Positions 33,892 through 44,240 of a DNA stretch of 64,000 bases are shown in pieces. Position 1 is the first letter of the stretch. Every line of letters begins with the position of its first letter. The stretch lies in the NCBI GenBank assembly GCA_050084515.1, contig CM114272.1, positions 45,198,001 to 45,262,000 of the forward strand. Direction: 5' to 3'. The stretch is from Blasia pusilla (lineage: Eukaryota > Marchantiophyta > Marchantiopsida > Blasiales). Both the position numbers and the translations under genes were made by a program. The notes under the pieces are model-generated. The model was not told the DNA's origin, made no database searches, and saw only the letters and a list, made by a program, of their open reading frames with translations.

Positions 33892-34335
33892 GTCAAATTG
33901 GGTCTTAAGCTCCGATTTGGATGACCAACGTAGGAACCCTTGGTAGAGTGTGCATTCAATCTTCCACCACTGCCATTATATAGAAGTTGGAGAATTTGTT
34001 AGTTTCTATCTTCGAATATTGCTTTCACTGGTCTACGAGGACCTTAACCAAATCAATTTCCGGCCTTTTTTCATGGAGATATAAAAAAAAACAAGCAAAA
34101 TAAGCGTTGTCCATAAAATTTTGAACATTTTATCTCCAAGATCCTACTATGATGGTTGTTGGTGAAAAATAGAGACTCGATTAGTTGCAAAAGAGGATGA
34201 TGTCGGGTTTAGATTTAAATGGACTTAAGTCCTAATTTTACTTGCAAGCATCACTTCAAGGAAGTTAATTGGAAATCCAGAAAAATTTCAATTCACCAAT
34301 AATATCAAAAATGGTGTTCAGTCAAGAACCACAAC
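33892..34335 (+). repeat. Left terminal inverted repeat
   Basis: Pairs with 35245-35683 as described for the element. Its outermost 25 bp overlap in sequence with the preceding repeat field (GAATTGGGTCTTAAG versus GAATTGGCTCTTAAG). Confidence 0.75.
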
Positions 34336-34591
34336 AACATCCAATACATAGTGCTAGTTAGGGTTTTCCAAACAAAACTTATGCACATAATATTCACTTA
34401 ATACACATGAAATATTGAACTCACAAAATAGGCATATTTTTAACATCCTTTAGTACTAGCCTTTTTTTGACAAACCAAAATATTAGAGTCCTCATCAAGT
34501 CATGAGAGAATTATGAAGTCAATCTTACATCACTTTGTCTCTTGACTATGAACTTGTTAAAAAAATCCATCTTTCTCTAGAGTCCACTATA

Positions 34592-35197
34592 TCAAACCCA
34601 CAAAATATGATCTCTAAGTGCAATGTCTAGTGTAGGGTCAAGTTTATGGTCAGGGAAATAGATCATCCAACTTGTCTGATCATGTGTCGTGTGATGCCAA
34701 GCTACTCTTTCACTAGCATATCCATGTTTTTGGATCTTCTTCAGAAAACCAATATGCCACGTACTTGGACATCTCAAACACTGAATGGTATAATGTGCCA
34801 AATGCTCATTAGCATGATCCTACTTGCATGTCACATATCTATGGAGTTGGCAAGATGTGGCATGATATGGCAAGCATGCATAGTAGTAAAATCTTACGCA
34901 ATACGAACAAGGATATTTCCTGATGGCACTAGAGTATATAGGAAGGACATTGCGGTACTTGATACACATTGCTCTTTCTGTTTCACACTCGGGATAATAC
35001 CAACGATCGTCCATTTTCTCTTGTGGAATAACTACAACAAGGCAAGAACCAATTATCTTGCTAACATCGTGAACAAAATGAAATGGGCGATGGCAAGGCT
35101 CATGGTAGCTCACCAAATCCCCATGAGAATCACATATGACACAAATATGTGATCTGCATTGTTTCAACTCCAAGTCTGAAAACCTAGAAATGAGCAA
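34592..35197 (-). pseudogene. EDM2-like PHD-finger gene fragment (captured)
   Basis: On the minus strand the frame at 35197-34820 gives a decayed first PHD finger, HICVICDSHGDLVSYHEPCH then RPFH, and WYYPECET. A second Cys cluster is CSYCVRFYYYACLPYHAT. The frame at 34801-34592 gives CLRCPSTWHIGFLKK, then DHKLDPTLDIALRDHILWV. Residue by residue it parallels the better preserved copy at 61.6-62.3 kb (CPRCPTAWHWTCLKK, TPLRDHISWI). The PHD modules of plant EDM2 have the same layout, including the (G)TPxRDHI tail. Several zinc ligands are lost, so it is dead. Confidence 0.72.
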
Positions 35198-35244
35198 AAC
35201 TTCTTAAGATGAAGAGGATCCCTTCTCTCTACAAAACTTCATTG

Positions 35245-35683
35245 AGTGAGGGTTGTTCATGACACCAATTTTGGCATTCTTGGTGAATTAAAATATTTCT
35301 GGGTTTTCGACTTTCTTGAAGTCATGCTTACAAGTAAAATAAGGACTTAAGTCCATTTAAATATGACCATATATTCAAGTTCTTTTGCAACCAATCAAGT
35401 CTCTTTTAGTCGCCGACAGCCTATATAGTATGATCTTGAAGTTAAAACGTTAAGAATGATGTTTAGGGTGTTTATTTTGTTCGTTTCTTTGGACATCTCG
35501 AAAGAGTGAAGGCTAGTGTGTGATGTGGTTATAGTCTTTGTACACCCATCAGAGAAATATTTGCAACATAAACTAATTTATTTTGCGACTTCACAATAAA
35601 AGAGGTGGCAGACCCTTGAAAGCGGACTTTGCCAAGGTTCGTGCGTTCGTAAGCCAAATCGTAGCTTAAGACCCAATTCCAAA
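35245..35683 (-). repeat. Right terminal inverted repeat
   Basis: Inverted counterpart of 33892-34335. It ends beside the 3' truncation of the next copia element. Confidence 0.75.
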
Positions 35684-35829
35684 GAATTATCAAGTAAAAA
35701 AACAAATAATCTTGGCCTCTTGGACCCTCCGCCTCAACCCCACTTCTTCCCAATCGGCAAGAATTTGTAAAGTCCTGCTGCCGGTAGACCTACTACTTCC
35801 TGTTGAAGGAGCTATTTGGGCTTTGGAAT

Positions 35830-36207
35830 TCATCGTACTAACATTTCTGTGGCATTTGGATCATCACCAAATTCTTCTTCTTGATGATCTGGTGTAAACA
35901 TTGGTGGTGTGCTATGGTGGGTTATCCCTTTGTTTGATGATAATGTGGACAGACCATTGATATCCGCCACTTGACGAGGCTGTTCCTGGAAAACCACATC
36001 ACGACTCACAAGCATCTTCTTTGCCTCAGGACACCATAGGCGATAAGCTTTAGACTCATCACTATATCCCATAAAGATGCACTTCCTGCTCTTGGATTCC
36101 AGCTTAATCTTGGATGCTTCAAGAATATGCACAAAACACTCACTAGCAAAAGTCCTGAAATGTTGAACTGATGGTACCTTACCTGAGTATGATTGATGAG
36201 GAGTCAT
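35830..36207 (-). pseudogene. Copia post-integrase segment
   Basis: The frame starts MTPHQSYSGKVPSVQHFRTF and continues with CFVHI, KIKLESKSRKCIFMGYSDES and YRLWCPEAKKMLVSRDVVF, the conserved linker between copia integrase and RT. It ends in an acidic stretch, then loses similarity before RT. Confidence 0.88.
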
Positions 36208-36214
36208 GACCCTA

Positions 36215-36255
36215 AATAGCTTTAGCCCAAAATTGGATTTTGGGCTAAAGCTATT
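36215..36255. repeat. Perfect 18-bp palindrome with 5-nt loop
   Basis: Arms AATAGCTTTAGCCCAAAA (36215-36232) and its complement (36238-36255) flank TTGGA. It sits exactly where the copia integrase-to-linker frame breaks between the segments at 36.2 and 36.3 kb, so it marks a rearrangement and is not part of the element. Confidence 0.9.
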
Positions 36256-36419
36256 AATACTACCGTTTACATTCTAAATAGAAGTGCTACCAATTCATTG
36301 CAAGGCATGACTCCTCATGTCAAAACTTTTGCTTTCATCATACATCTTGCCATCTCCACCACTGTATGGTTTTGACGCTCAACAACTCCATTTTTTTGTG
36401 GTGTATGTGCCATGGTTAG

Positions 36420-36947
36420 CTATCGCTTGATTCCATGCTCCCCCAAATATTTGTTGAATTTTGTTGATAAGAATTCTCCTCCTCGATCGGTACGAAGCTT
36501 TTGTACCTTCTTTCTTGTCTTATTCTCAACCAGCTTGTGCCATACTTTAAATTTTCCAAAAGCACTTGCCTTATCACGAAGGAAATACACCCACATCTTC
36601 CTACTAGAATCGTCGAAAACTAAAAAGAAGTAGGAAGAACCACCTAATACCACTGTTCCCATTTTACCACAGAGGTCAGCATGAATCAGCTCTAGAGGAT
36701 CCTTTGCTCTATTGCTGGACTCTTGTGGAAATGGTTGTCGATGTTGCTTGCCCATCATACAAGCTTTATATATATCCGGCACTCCAAAAATTGTTGGTAA
36801 ATCAACAACCATGCCACATTTCTGCATCTGACTTAGTAAGGGAAAGCTTAGGTGACCAAATCTTTCATGCCACAACTTACTGCTACTAAGATCTATACCT
36901 ACACTTGTCGTGAAAGCATACAACTCGTAGATATTCCCACATCGCAT
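36420..36947 (-). pseudogene. Copia pre-integrase and integrase core
   Basis: The frame shows LWHERFGHLSFPLLSQM, the knuckle part CMMGKQHRQPFP, LIHADLCGKMG, FFLVFDDSSRKMWVYFL and LRTDRGGEFLSTKFNKYL. D (HADLC) and D (RTDRGGE) are visible. The catalytic E motif (NG.VERQN-like) follows in another frame near 36.38 kb. Confidence 0.9.
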
Positions 36948-37591
36948 ATCTCACCCACTAATTTCCCATTGGCATCCTCCATGACTGCTCCGATTTTCTT
37001 GAAACGATCTTCTAGGTCACGATCACATAATACTGCTACTGAAATCAAATTTCGCTTCAACTCTGGTACGTACAGTACATCAGTTAACTTCTTTTCATCT
37101 CCTTTTTGTGAGACTAAAGAAATGGTGTCTTTCCCTTCTACAGGGCACTTTGCATTATTCCCAACAGTAACAACGATAGGCTCTTGTAGAGGCTGTAAGG
37201 AGCTATACCAATCCATACGATTGGTCATATGCCTAGATGCTCCACTATCAAGCACCCATGCATCTTCACTCTTTGACTTAGTGGAACGTTGCTGTGTGCA
37301 AAACTCTTCGATTGCTACCCAAGCATCTACTTCATGTTCTCCTAGTTCTACAAAATTTCCAAACTCCTTCTTAGGTCTTAAACAACTGTTCTTCTCATCC
37401 TGACTCCTCTTTCTACAATCTTTGATAAGATGACCTAGCTTACCACAATAAAAGCATTTGAAGGCTTTTCTTGGAAATTTCTTCTTGACATTTGAACTGT
37501 AATATCGATTTCTAACTCTCTGTACATTGGCAGTAAATGTTGCATCACTTCCCTCTCTTGCTTTGAAGCGCATTTCCTCTTCTACCAACAT
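36899..37591 (-). pseudogene. Copia gag zinc knuckle and protease
   Basis: The frame begins in gag (MLVEEEMRFKAREG), has the CCHC knuckle CFYCGKLGHLIKDC, and then the protease AWVLDSGASRHMTNR with intact DSGA and the LTDVLYVPELKRNLISV block. Gag and protease are fused in one frame, as in an intact copia polyprotein. Confidence 0.92.
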
Positions 37592-37787
37592 TAAACTAAA
37601 TTGTTCAAAATAAGCGGCGTGGGTCTTACTTGAGTATTCAATGCTGTGACCAAACTGTCATACCTTGGAGGAAAAATCCTTATGCACTGAGGTGCCAAAT
37701 CTTTGCTAGACTTTGAAATTCGTACGGACGCCATGTGATCTTGAAGATTCTTGATCCTTGTCAGAAATTGCTCCGCGTTTCTCCTTC

Positions 37788-38192
37788 TTAAAATTTCTCG
37801 GGCATAAGCTGATTCTCCTGATTCTGAATCTGAGTCTCATTCCTCGTTTCATACTGATTCTTCGTAATGTTCAACGCCTCAGCAACAGTGGTTGTATGTT
37901 GAAAGAGAGTCATGACGAAATTAGTTACATTCGTGACAATCGCATATAAAGCATCAACGTTTCTGCGTTTCCATGCTAGCAATACAACAAGATCGATATT
38001 CCGAGATGAAGATGAACATGTAGAACTCAAAGTAGCTTGTGGATTCGAATCGACCCATGTGGCCATCTCCCAGATCTCAAATGATTCGAGAACAGTTCTC
38101 ATTTTGAACTTCCACAATGTATAGTTAGACCCATCTAACTTCCCTTCACCCAACGGAGTAGGGCGAGCACAAACTGACGAAGAAGTAGCCAT
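37788..38192 (-). pseudogene. Copia gag N-terminal domain
   Basis: Starts MATSSSVCARPTPLGEGKLD and has GSNYTLWKFKMRTVLESF, the DUF4219/UBN2-type opening of plant copia gag. It continues with AWKRRNVDALYAI and ends in a Gln/Asn-rich segment, followed by a frameshift before the knuckle frame. Confidence 0.85.
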
Positions 38193-38250
38193 CTCTCAAG
38201 ATTTTGTGCAAACACACTCGATCGCCAGATACAAAATATTGGAAAACCTA

Positions 38251-38264
38251 CTGCTCTGATACCA
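38251..38264 (-). other. Copia primer-binding site
   Basis: The minus strand reads TGGTATCAGAGCAG, an exact copia initiator-Met tRNA site, immediately inside the LTR. Confidence 0.9.
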
Positions 38265-38560
38265 TGTGAGAAAATAGAAAGTGATGAAATCACTGAAATC
38301 TTTACAAAATTTAGAGATACAAAGTGGCCTAGTCCGTCCGTGCGCTCACAGAAGAGCTTCGATGGAACCGAAACGTGGAGATAACTCGACATGCAAGAAT
38401 CCGCTACCGCTGTGGCTCCTGACTATTTCACTACTCGGGAAACTAGGGTTTTTTCCTATTTTTCTTCATTTCTATTAATAGAAACAAGAAACCACCTACG
38501 TCATATTACTATGACTCCTTTGACATCTAAGTCGGAACCATCAATCTAGGCTTCTCCTCA
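38265..38560 (-). repeat. Copia 5' LTR (approximate outer end)
   Basis: Begins at TGTGAGAAAATAG next to the primer-binding site. The outer end is not fixed because no second LTR of this family is present. Similarity cannot be used, so 38560 is a guess. Confidence 0.5.
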
Positions 38561-39629
38561 TACAAGGGGCCCGATCAAATTAATGGTGCTCATAGAAGTG
38601 GATGTTGAGAATCCAACAGAATAAGAATAGAAAGAGAGAATATTTTTGAAGAAAGTGGATCGAAAGAAAGTCACGTAGAGGAATCTTTGCAAAAGCAGTG
38701 GGATAAGAGGCTTCACAAAGATAGGACAGGAGTCTTTGCGAAGATTGCAAAGACTCCAAAGACCGAAAAATAATGAACCGTCGCGGCAATTTTTGGCAGT
38801 TAGAAATGAATCGGCGTAGCGGTTCAGAAGGAAGCGGAAATGAATCGACAGAGCACCCAACCAACCTAGGGAAGTAAAGGGTTGGAGGATCTGAACTGCC
38901 AGATTAATAGTTAGAAAGTTAGAGTAGAATTGGAAGATCAATCAAGAATTATAAGAGACTATTTAAAGAATAGAGTAGAAGAGCACGGGGTGATTCCCTT
39001 GTATCTTGAGTTTCCTAGTGCTTTTGGTGGATTGTGTGAGGAGGTCTTTAGAGGATGGTCCAAGCCAAAGAGTCTTATACCCTTGGAAGTTGGTAATACT
39101 TTCTAGTTCTTTCCACTCCTTGATGCAGTAGAAGTGTCTTCTCTCATTCTTTTTGATGTGCAGAGTTGAATGTAAATCATTTTGGGCTGTAGTATGGATG
39201 AGAGTTGAGTCTTTTGATTTTGGAATTCCAGAGGATAATTAAGAAGAGCGTAGGAAAGCTGTTAGACAATGAATAACGTGCCATCACACATCAGTTCTGA
39301 AAGTTGGATGATCCGCTACCTTCTTGAGGTCTTTTTGAGTTCTTCATTGGAACTTTGTTATCCAAGATTCGCAAGAGTCTTTCTCTGCACTTGAGAAGAG
39401 TCTTGTCCACGAGGGAAGAAAACTATTTTTTTCTTTTGTACTAGTGAAGGCTTAGTCATTGAAGTTAGTTAAGTGCTTAGGGAAGAGGAAATTAGTCTTT
39501 ATAGTTCTTATAAAACCTCTCTTTACTCAGGAAAAAGTGATCTCTTGGGAACAAACTTTATACTTTGCGATTAAAAGAGTAACTTTTTCCTTGAGTTGTA
39601 CATTACATAAGGATGTAGGTAAGGAAATT
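38561..39629 (+). other. Probable 5' LTR of the third gypsy type
   Basis: Lies directly upstream of a gypsy primer-binding site at 39630. It has no coding similarity and a promoter-like composition, so it is likely the LTR plus flank. There is no 3' partner in the window to set the ends. Confidence 0.4.
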
Positions 39630-39648
39630 TTGGCGCCGCTTTCGGGGA
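39630..39648 (+). other. Gypsy primer-binding site
   Basis: TTGGCGCCGCTTTCGGGGA is the common form of the plant Ty3/gypsy primer-binding site and leader start (TTGGCGCCGT.T..GGGGA). Confidence 0.85.
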
Positions 39649-39874
39649 TCACTAGATCTCCCAAGCAGGGAGAGGTAGCGAGAGAGTGGGGTATGGGAGT
39701 AGAACAAGTCCTCGGACCCCCACTTGGTGTTGGACGGGTATTGTTGGCCGAAGATTGTCTCGTGCAGAGGATATCGTGGAAATAAACAACTTATCCGAAG
39801 AGTCTTCATTCCTATGGAGTGGAGCCTTTTGTGTTGGGTGAGTCATTCAGCAAGGAGATCTTTGGAAGTTTTGG

Positions 39875-40872
39875 ATGGATCGGGAAAGAAGTCTTGAGAC
39901 GCACGAGCAGAGAATTGAAAGACGAAGAAGAGAAAGAGAAGAGCGACTTGCCTGGAAACCACCAAGGGCACCTGCAAAGAATCGTTCCCCTCTTCGACCA
40001 AAGCCTCTTGGGCAAAGACTAGAAAAGAGGAAGTCGCCTAAGCCAGAGTCACTGGCGAGGACAGACCCTGAAGAGGAGGGGGATCCATCCAACCACAATA
40101 GCTTGAACAGAGAGAAGGATAACGATACCAGAGGGGACTTGCCTTCCCCATCAAGTGGCGGAAGTCCTCTTAGTAGCAAAGATAGCAAAGCACCGATGGC
40201 ACAACCACGCAAGTCGCAACTGAGGTACCCCACATTTGATGGAAGCAACGGGATGATGCAGATGACTTCATGTTGGAGTTTACTCACGTAGCAAAGGCAA
40301 ATGGCAAAGGATTGGAGGAGGATCTTCTTAGAGTCTTTCTTGGACTCTTAAAGAAGTGTGCCAGTCAGTGGTATGAGGGGATAGAAGCGGAACACCTAGA
40401 AACTTGGGAATCCTTGCTTAAGGTGTTCCTTCATGAGTTTTGGGATGTGGAATTTGATGCTCGTCTACTCACTAAGCTTTGTGATCTCAAGAGGAGGAAG
40501 AGAGAGACTTTGAGAGAGTACACTAAAAGATTTTGCAGCTTGGTTGGCAAGCTGGAGCACACCATTGTGTCACACTTGGTGCATTGGTATGTGTCGGGTC
40601 TATCCAAGGAGATGGATCGTTACTGTCGCAGAGAGCAAAGAGACTCATTATCAGCTATCATTGCTTCTGCAGAAGCCTACAAGGCTTCGGAGAAGTGTAG
40701 GAGGACGCAGAAGAAAAGACACCAAAGGAAGCAGACTAGCTCTTCGTCGAAAGAGTCTCCATCTTCCTCCAACTCGTCAAATACCTCGTCAAGTAGTACC
40801 AATGAAGACTTAGAGTATGAGAAACACTCCAAGGGCAAAGTCAAGAGGAAAGCAAGATGCTCAAAACGGTAG
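39875..40872 (+). pseudogene. Gypsy gag, frameshifted
   Basis: The first frame (39875-40287) is a charged Arg/Glu-rich N-terminus ending in LRYPTFDGSNGMMQM. The second (40270-40872) gives the retrotransposon gag core: FLGLLKKCASQWYEGI, FLHEFWDVEFDARLLTKLCD and LKRRKRETLREYTKRFCSLV. It ends in a Ser/Lys-rich low-complexity tail. A frameshift near 40.27 kb joins them. Confidence 0.85.
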
Positions 40873-41269
40873 TCGTCCTCAGGGAAAGGGCGTAAGAACA
40901 AGAGCGTGAAGCCGAAAAGCTGGAAATCCGCAAGTATGTGAGTCCCGCTTGCAAGACAAAGAAGGATGGGGAGAAGTTCGCCATCAGTGAATTGGCAACC
41001 CAAAAAGATCCTAGAAGAAGGCGTGGACTAATGCGGACTAACATATGGTGTAGTCCTATGGAACTCAAGGGCATACAGTGCAAGAATGCTCACTCCAACT
41101 AGACTTACGTCGGGTACAAGAAGATTCATCTATGGAGGAGGGATGGTATGAAGTAGATCAGTGGGAGGGATGCTACGTGGTTCAAGAAATTCCTAGGACT
41201 GGTGCTCCTCAAAGTTGGATCCCCGGATATACAGAAAGGCCTCTAAGATAGATTATGAACCAGCAGCGT

Positions 41270-42180
41270 TCACCCCCCCATTAAGAGAAATTATTGTTAT
41301 AACTACAAGGCAACCGATCAGTGGGCAACTAATTGTTCAAACCCAAAGGGACTAGTGGGGTTGAACCCCCTCTGTGGCAATTGCAAGAAAGGAGGGCGCA
41401 CTGTAGTGGAATGCTTGGAGCCTCAAGTACCAAGACTCTTGGTCAGGTATGTAACTACCCCACCCATGTCGGCAGAAGCCACGAACAAGGTTAATGTGCA
41501 ACTAGTGCGAGTAGAAGATGTTATGTCACCAAAGGAGATCAAGAAGGTGACCATCAAAGAAGAGGGAGCTGCGAGGAAGAGCGAGGAAGAGTCCTTTGAT
41601 TGGCTCAAAGACATCCTCAAAGAGGTCTTCGCGCTAGAAACACGGTCAAAGACTAAGAAGACTGCAAGTGCGAAGACAAAGGAGTTTTCGTCTTCACAAA
41701 GTAAACCGGCTACGAAGAAGGCAGCCAAGAATTTTTTAGCAGAAAAGGCTATTCTGAAAGGTGATGTGGACCCGGCTTTTGGTCGTAACTATCCAAAGTA
41801 TTTCCATCATGAGGTGGAGGAGGAGGTCTGTAACCAAGTCCGTGAAGAGCGACCGAGGGGAGCCTTAACTAAAGAGTCCTTGCCCAAGCAAGAGGAACCC
41901 ATGGTGGAGACCTTGGTTGCTTTGCCTCTGGTGATGGAGGCATATGATTTGCTAAAGGATTTGGCAGCAAGTCCGGCAAACATATCACTATTGCAGCTAC
42001 TCATGGATAATCCTATTTATGGGAAAATTCTGCAATAGTGGAAGATGGGACGAAAGAAGAAGAAGATAGAGGTTGAAGACCTCGGAAGTGGAAGTGGAAA
42101 TTGAAGGGCATACTATTAAGAAGGTCCCTATTGATTCAAGGAGTGGGATCAACATAATGAGAGAGCAAACAGCCTAGGAT
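41270..42180 (+). pseudogene. Gypsy gag zinc knuckles and protease trace
   Basis: CYNYKATDQWATNC near 41.29 kb is a damaged CCHC knuckle. CGNCKKGGRTVVEC (near 41.37 kb) is a second one with His changed to Arg. The long frame 41355-42038 is Lys/Glu-rich linker. Broken frames near 42.09-42.18 kb carry a protease-like VPIDSxSGxNIMRE sequence (DSGSG type). Confidence 0.7.
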
Positions 42181-42308
42181 TTGGGGTATACTAAGTATGA
42201 GCCCACAGATAATTACTTGCCCTTTGCCGATCAATCTTGGGAGTGACACTTGGGGCAACTTAACCAGATCCCCACCATAATAGGAGGATTGCTTGGTGGA
42301 TTCTACTA

Positions 42309-43184
42309 TTGCAAGAATTCACATTTGACATGGTAATCGGAGCAAGAAAGATCCATACCAATGCGGACTTCCGGTCGCGCTTAAGAATGCCTAATGCCAA
42401 ACTCACAAAGACTCTCGAAGACAACTTCCCACACAAAGACCTATTCCAGATCAGCAAAGAGACCCTACGAAGATCAGCCTATGAAGATATTTTGCGCTTC
42501 CTTCTCACTCTTCGATTTCCAGTCCCCATGACAGCGGAAGAATGGGCACATTTTCTACACAAGGTAGGGCCCTATGAGCTCTACCATGACGTGATATTCA
42601 AGCTTGGCACCGACAAAGAATACTAAAGATGCTTGGAGAGGGAGGAAGTCCCTCAAGTAATTTTTGCCATGCATTCAGAGGATGCCTGGGGACATTATGC
42701 AATAAAGAATACTGTGAAGAAGATCCTGGCCGCACGCTATTGGTGGCCGACAATATATCGGGATGTCAGGTGCTTCATCCAAAAGCGTGATGCCAATGGA
42801 TTAACAGAGAAGTCCAATGGGCTTATTTGCAGGATCTTGAAGCGCCTTATTGTCACCTATTCCTATGACTAGGATACCAAGATCCCGGCGGCACGCCTAT
42901 CGAACAGCGGAGAAGCTCACTACCAATTACACACCATTATATCTGACGTATGGGATTCAACTCCTTACTCCGATCGAATGGGACTTGCCCACCTACCGGA
43001 TTCTAGAAGAAGAAAGGAACAAGGAAGGTTTGGCCATCACCGAAAGGAGGAATGAAGACTTGGTAGCCTTGGAGGAGGCAAGACAACTTGCTCTTGGCCA
43101 TACAAAGACCATCCAAGCAGAAAGAAAGAAACGTTATGACATGAACCTGCAACCAAAATGAGTACGAGAAGGGGATATTACTTT
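42309..43184 (+). pseudogene. Gypsy RNase H end, integrase zinc finger and C-terminal region
   Basis: QEFTFDMVIGARKIHTNADF is the RNase H end (decayed NVVADxLSR). WGHYAIKNTVKKILAARYWW followed by PTIYRDVRCFIQKRDAN is the H2C2 integrase finger. The frame at 42850-43161 begins SRRHAYRTAEKLTTNYTPLY and matches the post-core integrase segment of plant gypsy (WAYRTAYK..TG.TPF), ending at REGDI near 43.18 kb, where a palindrome begins. Confidence 0.82.
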
Positions 43185-43208
43185 TTTTTTGAAAAGTAAT
43201 ATCCCCTT
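43169..43208. repeat. Perfect 17-bp palindrome at a gypsy break
   Basis: Arms AAGGGGATATTACTTTT (43169-43185) and AAAAGTAATATCCCCTT (43192-43208). The first arm is gypsy coding (REGDI..). The second is its inverted copy, after which the sequence turns AT-rich. It marks the 3' breakpoint of the gypsy fragment. Confidence 0.9.
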
Positions 43209-43439
43209 TTAAAAATCCAATTTTAAAAGAATTTCTTTAACTGTAAAAATATTTTAAAATTAAAACCAAGATTTCATAATATTTTAGTTTTTTTTTTCAA
43301 AAAGCTTTTTATAAAAAGAAAAAAAGCAGATTGATTTGCTATAGCAAATAGATGGGATTTCCCATTAGCTCAATGGGGTAGAAGTTGGTTGTTACTTATA
43401 CAATAAAAAATCAGTGAATGTTTAATTTCAAAAGCCCTC
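43209..43439. other. AT-rich stretch, possibly organellar
   Basis: Very AT-rich with A and T runs, like plastid intergenic DNA and unlike its neighbours. Near 43371-43405 it resembles the 5' half of a plastid tRNA-Asn (TTAGCTCAATGGGGTAGAA), but no 3' half follows. Organellar origin is only suggested. Confidence 0.3.
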
Positions 43440-44240
43440 CGTTGCTGGAAGTTCGCAACATCCTGTCACTGGGGTGGTTCAACAATATGGGATTCCGGTA
43501 ATGGAGGTGGATTGCAACCTAAAACGGTGGCATATATCTCGAAGCAACCAGGCGTGGACCCACTGCGCAGGCGGGATCTCGATGGCATTAGGAGAGCATG
43601 CGGCACTTTCCTAAATAAGAATTGTACAAGGACTGGACGACCACTGCCTGAGTTTTGGGGACTCAAAACCTTTGATCGTTTCACGAGGACTGGGGATCAA
43701 TTGAAGTACTTCTTCTGCCCAAATGAATCTTGCGCTTTCCGGAAGTCTTATCCGCTGCCATTGGAGCTCCGGGAATACCCCACGATTTGGTCCATCGCCG
43801 CAGTCTGAATCGCACTCAAGACGAAGTGGACAATCTTACAAGTGCCGGTTTCGGACTCAGAGACGGGGAAGTTTGGAGCATGTTCGCAGATTAGAGACCT
43901 TGATTTCGTATTCAACCCAAGATTGATGTCAAGATGTACCCGGAGAAGGTGGATGATCTCAATACATTATTTCTGTTTGAGTCTAGAAATGGGGTGAAGA
44001 GAAACAGAATGTGCAGGCCAACGGTGGAGAGAGCAAAGCGAATTGCATCAGCTCGGGAGGCAAAAATGGAGATCATCGCCACGAAAGATGTTTTGAGTGG
44101 CAATGGAATAGGAAGGATGTATTGGGTCAGGAACAACACTATAAATTCAAGTGTCACAGGGGTGTATGTGGTGCACATCTGTTGCTTTCCCACATGTTCA
44201 TGTGATGACTTTGTCCAAAGAGAGACAAGTGGCAAAAGGT
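43440..44240 (+). pseudogene. SWIM zinc-finger protein fragment (MULE/FAR1-like)
   Basis: Frame pieces include YFFCPNESCAFRKSYPLP, a FLYWCH or WRKY-GCM1-like cysteine pair, then HRRSLNRTQDEVDNLTSAGF in another frame. The frame 43934-44281 ends VYVVHICCFPTCSCDDFVQR, the CxC part of a SWIM finger, after which CxxH should follow but the sequence breaks. This order (N-terminal finger, SWIM) occurs in MULE transposases and host relatives. The transposase core is absent. Several stops and frameshifts. Confidence 0.5.

Larger units (their letters stand above)
33892..35683. mobile_element. 1.8-kb element with ~440-bp terminal inverted repeats carrying a PHD-finger gene piece
   Basis: The left arm (33892-34335) and right arm (35245-35683) are reverse complements over their whole length, diverged but colinear. 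Strong shared runs are TTGGGTCTTAAGCT.CGATT, TTAAATGGACTTAAGTCC and AATTCACCAA.AAT. The centre (34336-35244) is not transposase; it contains minus-strand PHD-finger coding sequence related to 61.6-62.3 kb. Long TIRs around a captured gene piece are the hallmark of Pack-MULE-type elements. Family assignment is an inference because no transposase is present and no target duplication could be set. Confidence 0.7.
35830..38560 (-). mobile_element. Ty1/copia retrotransposon, second family, truncated before RT
   Basis: On the minus strand: LTR (38265 to about 38560), primer-binding site (38251-38264), gag, zinc knuckle, protease, integrase and a post-integrase segment, then truncation near 35.8 kb. 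Gag and integrase sequences differ clearly from those of the copia copies at 13.8-16.4 and 52.4-54.5 kb. RT and RNase H are missing, the third copia copy in this window with that defect. Confidence 0.85.
39630..43184 (+). mobile_element. Ty3/gypsy retrotransposon lacking RT (third gypsy type)
   Basis: Order on the plus strand: primer-binding site, gag, zinc knuckle, protease trace, then a jump to integrase zinc finger and integrase C-terminal region. RT, RNase H and most of the integrase core are deleted (near 42.2-42.3 and 42.83-42.88 kb). Its gag and knuckle are unrelated to the DNMT-gypsy. Confidence 0.82.

Noticed and set aside
39434-39446. TTTTGTACTAGTG, identical to the end of the CACTA TIR
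   Set aside because: The match stops after 13 bp, without the GGGGG run or subterminal repeats, and lies in a presumed gypsy LTR.
43369-43410. Possible plastid tRNA-Asn gene
   Set aside because: Only the D-arm-like 5' half resembles a tRNA. No anticodon loop or T-arm can be folded, so it is not annotated as tRNA.
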